DNA from: Chloroflexota bacterium
Lineage (GTDB): Bacteria; Chloroflexota; Anaerolineae; B4-G1; SLSP01
DNA: 35,112 nucleotides
Assembly: GCA_029555965.1 (NCBI GenBank)
Contig: JAKQHY010000232.1
Location: 1-35,112 of the forward strand
Direction: 5' to 3'
Shown: one piece after another, positions 32,391 through 35,112 of the stretch
How positions within the stretch are numbered: position 1 is the stretch's first letter
How the letters are laid out: every line of letters begins with the position of its first letter
Translations under genes and position numbers: made by a program
The notes under the pieces: generated by a model
The model's database searches: none
What the model was told of the DNA's origin: nothing
What the model saw: the letters and a program-made list of their open reading frames with translations, nothing else

Positions 32391-33134
32391 TTAGGGCACA
32401 TAAAACCCTTGCCCGCTGTCGCCCTGTAACGCCTGGCGGAGGGCGTCCACAGACGGGGAGGCGGTTAGTCGGAACACGGTGCGCACATGGCCGATCCAGT
32501 CCAGGAAGTGGGCGTCGGAGCTGGCGATGATGGGGATGTTACGCAGGGATGGGTATTGCTCGTGGGCCTGGCGAGGGCGCAGCACATGGGACACTTCGGC
32601 GGCGTCGGCTTCCAGGTCGGGCGGCCAAAACCCCAGGGTATGGATCAGCCCGTAAACGTCGCGTTCGACGTGCGCCGGAATGAACAGCCCGCCCAGCGCA
32701 TGGACGGCGCGCGCCGCTTCCTCCAACCCGACCATCACCGGAGCCTTGCGCATCCGGGTATCTTCGGACACGAAGTCGCCGGCGGCATCCACCACATACT
32801 GCGCGCCGAACCGGGCGACGTCGTTTTCCAGGGGCAGCGACCAGGCGTCCACCTGCGCTTGCCAGGCAGCGGCCTGCGCCAGGTTGTCGAAAACGCACAC
32901 CACATCCACTTCTTCTTTGGTCAGCAGCTCCATTCCTGGCAATACCACCAGTTCTGTGCCGCGCGCCGCTTCCATCACCGCGGCTGCATTGGCGGTAGCG
33001 TTGTGGTCGGTGATGGCGATGGCGTGAAGTCCTTTATAAAGTGCCTCATCAACAATCAACGGGGGGATCATTTCCACTTCTGCACAGGCTGACAAAACCG
33101 TGTGCAGGTGCAGATCAACATGATATTCGCGCAT
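32391..33134 (-). CDS. PHP-domain phosphoesterase (247 aa)
   Basis: PHP motifs are clear: HLHT near 9-12 (DLHLHTVLSACAEVEMI), ITDHNA near 41-46, a GMELLT segment, PAHVERDVYG and a final SSDAHFLDWIG. These residues bind two or three metals in a distorted TIM barrel that cleaves phosphoester bonds; the short single-domain form resembles nucleoside 3',5'-bisphosphate or RNA phosphatases such as RNase AM. Genes of this kind occur in [FeFe]-hydrogenase loci of anaerobes beside DRTGG and HATPase genes. The true substrate here is unknown. The Shine-Dalgarno is weak (GGGGG next to the ATG). Confidence 0.88.
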   Translation of the reverse strand: MREYHVDLHLHTVLSACAEVEMIPPLIVDEALYKGLHAIAITDHNATANAAAVMEAARGTELVVLPGMELLTKEEVDVVCVFDNLAQAAAWQAQVDAWSLPLENDVARFGAQYVVDAAGDFVSEDTRMRKAPVMVGLEEAARAVHALGGLFIPAHVERDVYGLIHTLGFWPPDLEADAAEVSHVLRPRQAHEQYPSLRNIPIIASSDAHFLDWIGHVRTVFRLTASPSVDALRQALQGDSGQGFYVP

Positions 33135-33183
33135 CCCCCAATCACTGAAGTTATTCGGAAATCCCGCGTGTCTTTTGATAAGG

Positions 33184-33516
33184 CTAGACGCCCATCGCGA
33201 TCAGCCGTCCAACCGTCTCGTAGATCGGCAGCGGGCTTGACAGGATGATAACCTCTTGTTCTTCAGCTTTTTCCAAAGTGGGGGGGGGAACGGTTGCGCC
33301 TTCGGCCACGATGATACAGGCCACTTCATTGAGGGCGGCCACGGCGACGATATTGAGGTGTGTCTGTAGCGTCACCCACACATCCCCGGCCTGCGCGGCA
33401 GCCATCACGCAACTCAATAAGTCGGCAACATAGCCCCCGGCCACTTCACGGGTCAGGTGCGCTGCGCCGGCCAATACGGTCAACCCTAGCTTATCTACGA
33501 TCTCGTTTACAATCAT
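33184..33516 (-). CDS. DRTGG-domain protein, second copy (110 aa)
   Basis: A frame start at 33546 would overlap the CBS-HATPase gene; ATG 33516 is one base after that gene's stop and has AGGAG upstream, so I use it. The whole chain is one DRTGG-like domain (LGLTVLAGAAHLTREVAGGYVAD, VWVTLQTHLNIVAVAALNEVACIIVAEG, VIILSSPLPIYETVGRL). DRTGG domains occur in HPr kinase-like and phosphotransacetylase-associated proteins and are thought to bind ligands, but their role is not settled. Two copies flank the CBS-HATPase gene. Confidence 0.82.
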   Translation of the reverse strand: MIVNEIVDKLGLTVLAGAAHLTREVAGGYVADLLSCVMAAAQAGDVWVTLQTHLNIVAVAALNEVACIIVAEGATVPPPTLEKAEEQEVIILSSPLPIYETVGRLIAMGV

Positions 33517-33517
33517 C

Positions 33518-34495
33518 CTATTGAGCTCCTGTTTTTCGCGCTTCATCCGGCGAAACCTTGAAGAACATTTGAATTCGTGTTCCCACGCCGACCATAGACC
33601 AGATGCTCATATTGTCTGTACACCGTTTGATGTTTACCAATCCCATCCCTGCTCCGAACCCCATTTCCCGCACTTCCGGCGTCGCGGTTGAATAGCCCGG
33701 TTGTTGGGCCATCTCAATATCGGGAATCCCCGGTCCGGGATCTTGCGCCACCACCAAAATTTCCGTAGGCTGCACATCGGCGTGGATAAATCCGCCTTCA
33801 TCGGTGTGAATGATCAGGTTGATTTCGGCTTCGTAAGTGGCAATGGCAACGCGGCGGGCCAGTTGAGGAGACGCGCCGATCCGCAACAGCGCCTGTTTGA
33901 TTTTGGCGGAGGCTTCGCCGCCACGCGCGAAGTCTCCCCTTTTGACGTGATACCGCAGAGTTAGGTCGGTGCGCTCGGACTCCAGTGCCTCGAAGAAATG
34001 CTGGGGCCGATCTTGCAGCGCTTCGGCTTCGCTGTAAACCCCTTGCAGCGTGCGCAACAGCGCGAGGGTGATGTCGCCGCGGGTGATAATCCCGACCAAC
34101 CGGTCGCGCCCGTCCAACACCGGCATGCGCCCGATACCGGTACTCTCAAAACGCCGCAGCGCTTCCATCACGGGTTCCTGGGCGTGAGCCACAATGAGTT
34201 TGTTGTGGGTCATAAAATCCTGAACCGGGCGGTCCAGATTTTGCGTTTCCAGGGCGTGGATTAAATCTTCGAGACTGACGACCCCCACCAGAGTATCCCC
34301 CTCCACCACCGGACAGCCAGAGATGCGTTGCTGGCGGAGCAATTCTTTTACTTCCGACATTGTTGCGTTGGGAGAGACGGTCAGAGGGCCAGAGGTCATA
34401 ACCCGCGAGACTTTGACCTCACGGATCAATTCATGAACTTTGGAGAGCGCCCCTTCCCGCCCCATCAGACTGAAAAGCGCAAAACGGTCTTTCAT
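33518..34495 (-). CDS. CBS-pair plus HATPase regulatory protein (325 aa)
   Basis: Residues about 28-150 hold two CBS repeats (VMTSGPLTVSPNATMSEVKELL ... GVVSLEDLIHAL; FMTHNKLIVAHAQEPVMEAL ... GIITRGDI), which usually bind adenine nucleotides such as AMP, ATP or SAM. Residues about 190-315 form an anti-sigma-factor/serine-kinase-type HATPase: N-box TYEAEINLIIHT, G1 DPGPGIPD, G2 GFGAGMGLVNIKRC. No sensor, His box or sigma-factor gene is nearby. It could sense cell energy charge and gate an ATP-dependent switch for the redox complex; this is inference. It lies 3 bp after the first DRTGG gene and 1 bp before the second. Confidence 0.9.
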   Translation of the reverse strand: MKDRFALFSLMGREGALSKVHELIREVKVSRVMTSGPLTVSPNATMSEVKELLRQQRISGCPVVEGDTLVGVVSLEDLIHALETQNLDRPVQDFMTHNKLIVAHAQEPVMEALRRFESTGIGRMPVLDGRDRLVGIITRGDITLALLRTLQGVYSEAEALQDRPQHFFEALESERTDLTLRYHVKRGDFARGGEASAKIKQALLRIGASPQLARRVAIATYEAEINLIIHTDEGGFIHADVQPTEILVVAQDPGPGIPDIEMAQQPGYSTATPEVREMGFGAGMGLVNIKRCTDNMSIWSMVGVGTRIQMFFKVSPDEARKTGAQ

Positions 34496-34498
34496 CGG

Positions 34499-34864
34499 TT
34501 ATTGTTGGCGTACGGTGGATAATTTACCGATTCCTCGAAGGCCTGCTACATACAATATGCCTGCCGTGTCGAACATCGTGTAGGGTGACAGCATCAACGC
34601 AATTCCCATCTCCTTGGCCAGGGCAATGGTGCTCTCCGGTGGATACTTGCCCCGCACGAATAAAATGGCCGGCGATTCCGCCATATCGGCGGTGCGCACC
34701 GCCTGCGGATTTGTCAGGCCGGTCACCAGCAACATACTGGGCTTCACGAACATCAATACATCGCTCATTAAGTCTGACGCGCAGGCGTGTTCAACGTCCA
34801 CCGGGAATGGCGGCGCTACGATCATTTCACCCGCTACAGCTTCAAGGATTTCATCTAGTGTCAT
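34499..34864 (-). CDS. DRTGG-domain protein, first copy (121 aa)
   Basis: A GTG at 34900 opens the frame, but GGGGAG sits before ATG 34864, which I prefer. The single domain (MTLDEILEAVAGEMIVAPPF, MLLVTGLTNPQAVRTADMAESPAILFVRGK, ALAKEMGIALMLSPYTMFDTAGIL) resembles DRTGG proteins that begin hydrogenase-associated regulatory gene sets. It is the first gene of the minus-strand run that continues to fdhA, with a probable promoter just upstream. Confidence 0.8.
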   Translation of the reverse strand: MTLDEILEAVAGEMIVAPPFPVDVEHACASDLMSDVLMFVKPSMLLVTGLTNPQAVRTADMAESPAILFVRGKYPPESTIALAKEMGIALMLSPYTMFDTAGILYVAGLRGIGKLSTVRQQ

Positions 34865-34901
34865 AATTCTTCTCCCCGTCCATCCTAATTCTCGTATCAC
34901 G

Positions 34902-34929
34902 ATTTTACACCCTATCCAGCATCATGCAA
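34902..34929 (-). promoter_or_regulatory. possible promoter of the regulatory gene set
   Basis: On the minus strand TTGCAT (34929-34924), a 16-bp spacer and TAAAAT (34907-34902) lie about 38 bp before the ATG at 34864. The -35 match is weak. Confidence 0.4.
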
Positions 34930-34992
34930 TATTCTGCAATGTACCTCAGGGCTTTATCATTCTCGTCAGACCACGCTTACCGGGCAGATTTT

Positions 34993-35083
34993 GCGGCTGA
35001 AGCCGCCGAAAAAAGGAGGTTTTGTGGTGACGGGCGGTAGCCCGTCACCACAAAACCTCCTTAAAAATCACGGCTTTGGCCGT
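34993..35083. repeat. MITE/REP-like element: perfect 23-bp hairpin flanked by two small hairpins
   Basis: The central arms at 35013-35035 and 35040-35062 are exact reverse complements (each begins or ends with AAGGAGG/CCTCCTT) around a GGTA loop. A small GCGGCT-GA-AGCCGC hairpin lies to the left (34993-35006) and ACGGC-TTTG-GCCGT to the right (35070-35083). The composite symmetry suggests a non-autonomous mobile or REP-type repeat. No coding sequence is visible from 34930 to 35112. Confidence 0.75.
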
Positions 35084-35112
35084 CTTCTGTGTTGCGGCGC
35101 ACCACCTGGCGG

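Overview
The window looks like a chromosomal segment of a GC-moderate Chloroflexota bacterium, probably Anaerolineae-like. This is inference from gene content: an XPB-type helicase with helicase-associated partners, lipoproteins with Pro/Thr-rich stalks, a giant SARP/NB-ARC/TPR regulator, and HydABC/Nuo-type redox genes. I could run no database search. I call 30 protein genes and saw no rRNA, tRNA, CRISPR array or transposase gene.

Layout. (1) 1-5427, plus strand: an XPB-family helicase cut by the window edge, followed by two large proteins that appear to share a helicase-associated module. (2) 5476-6287: a TPR gene with its own promoter and terminator. (3) 10170-6320, minus strand: a membrane-anchored clan GH-A glycosidase-like protein, a sugar-type solute-binding lipoprotein and glycerate 2-kinase. 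A divergent CoA-pyrophosphatase-type Nudix gene lies at 10281-10949. (4) 14206-10923, minus strand: a TPR protein, ribosomal protein L9, a RodZ-like protein and RimO, tightly packed. A perfect parS-like ParB site lies in the rplI leader, and a terminator-like hairpin lies inside the start of rimO. (5) 14351-15728: a tandem-HTH regulator followed by about 700 bp without genes. That gap holds a perfect 34-bp palindrome, DnaA-box-like sites and an AT-rich stretch, so it is a candidate replication origin. (6) 15729-19076, minus strand: two membrane-protein/methyltransferase pairs, each methyltransferase ending in a Cys-rich zinc-ribbon-like tail. (7) 19228-23517, plus strand: a SARP-type regulator, apparently on a leaderless mRNA, and a PT-rich lipoprotein whose promoter carries a palindrome.

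(8) 34864-23636, minus strand: the most interesting block. In transcription order it encodes DRTGG protein, CBS-HATPase, DRTGG protein, PHP phosphoesterase, NuoE-like, HATPase, HndB-like ferredoxin-fold protein, NuoF/HydB-like, a second NuoE-like, a second NuoF-like, and a Cys-type molybdenum/tungsten formate dehydrogenase with a NuoG-like Fe-S N-terminus. The order resembles electron-bifurcating [FeFe]-hydrogenase loci with their signalling genes, but the catalytic subunit here is formate dehydrogenase and the NuoE/NuoF pair is doubled. All three ferredoxin-fold domains that normally hold peripheral [2Fe-2S] clusters (the HndB-like protein and both NuoF N-termini) have no cysteines. I infer a soluble NAD(P)/ferredoxin-linked formate dehydrogenase complex with altered wiring and an uncharacterised regulatory module.

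Starts were chosen from Shine-Dalgarno sequences, start/stop overlaps and domain boundaries, so several differ from the longest open frame. The right edge carries a MITE/REP-like element with a perfect 23-bp hairpin.
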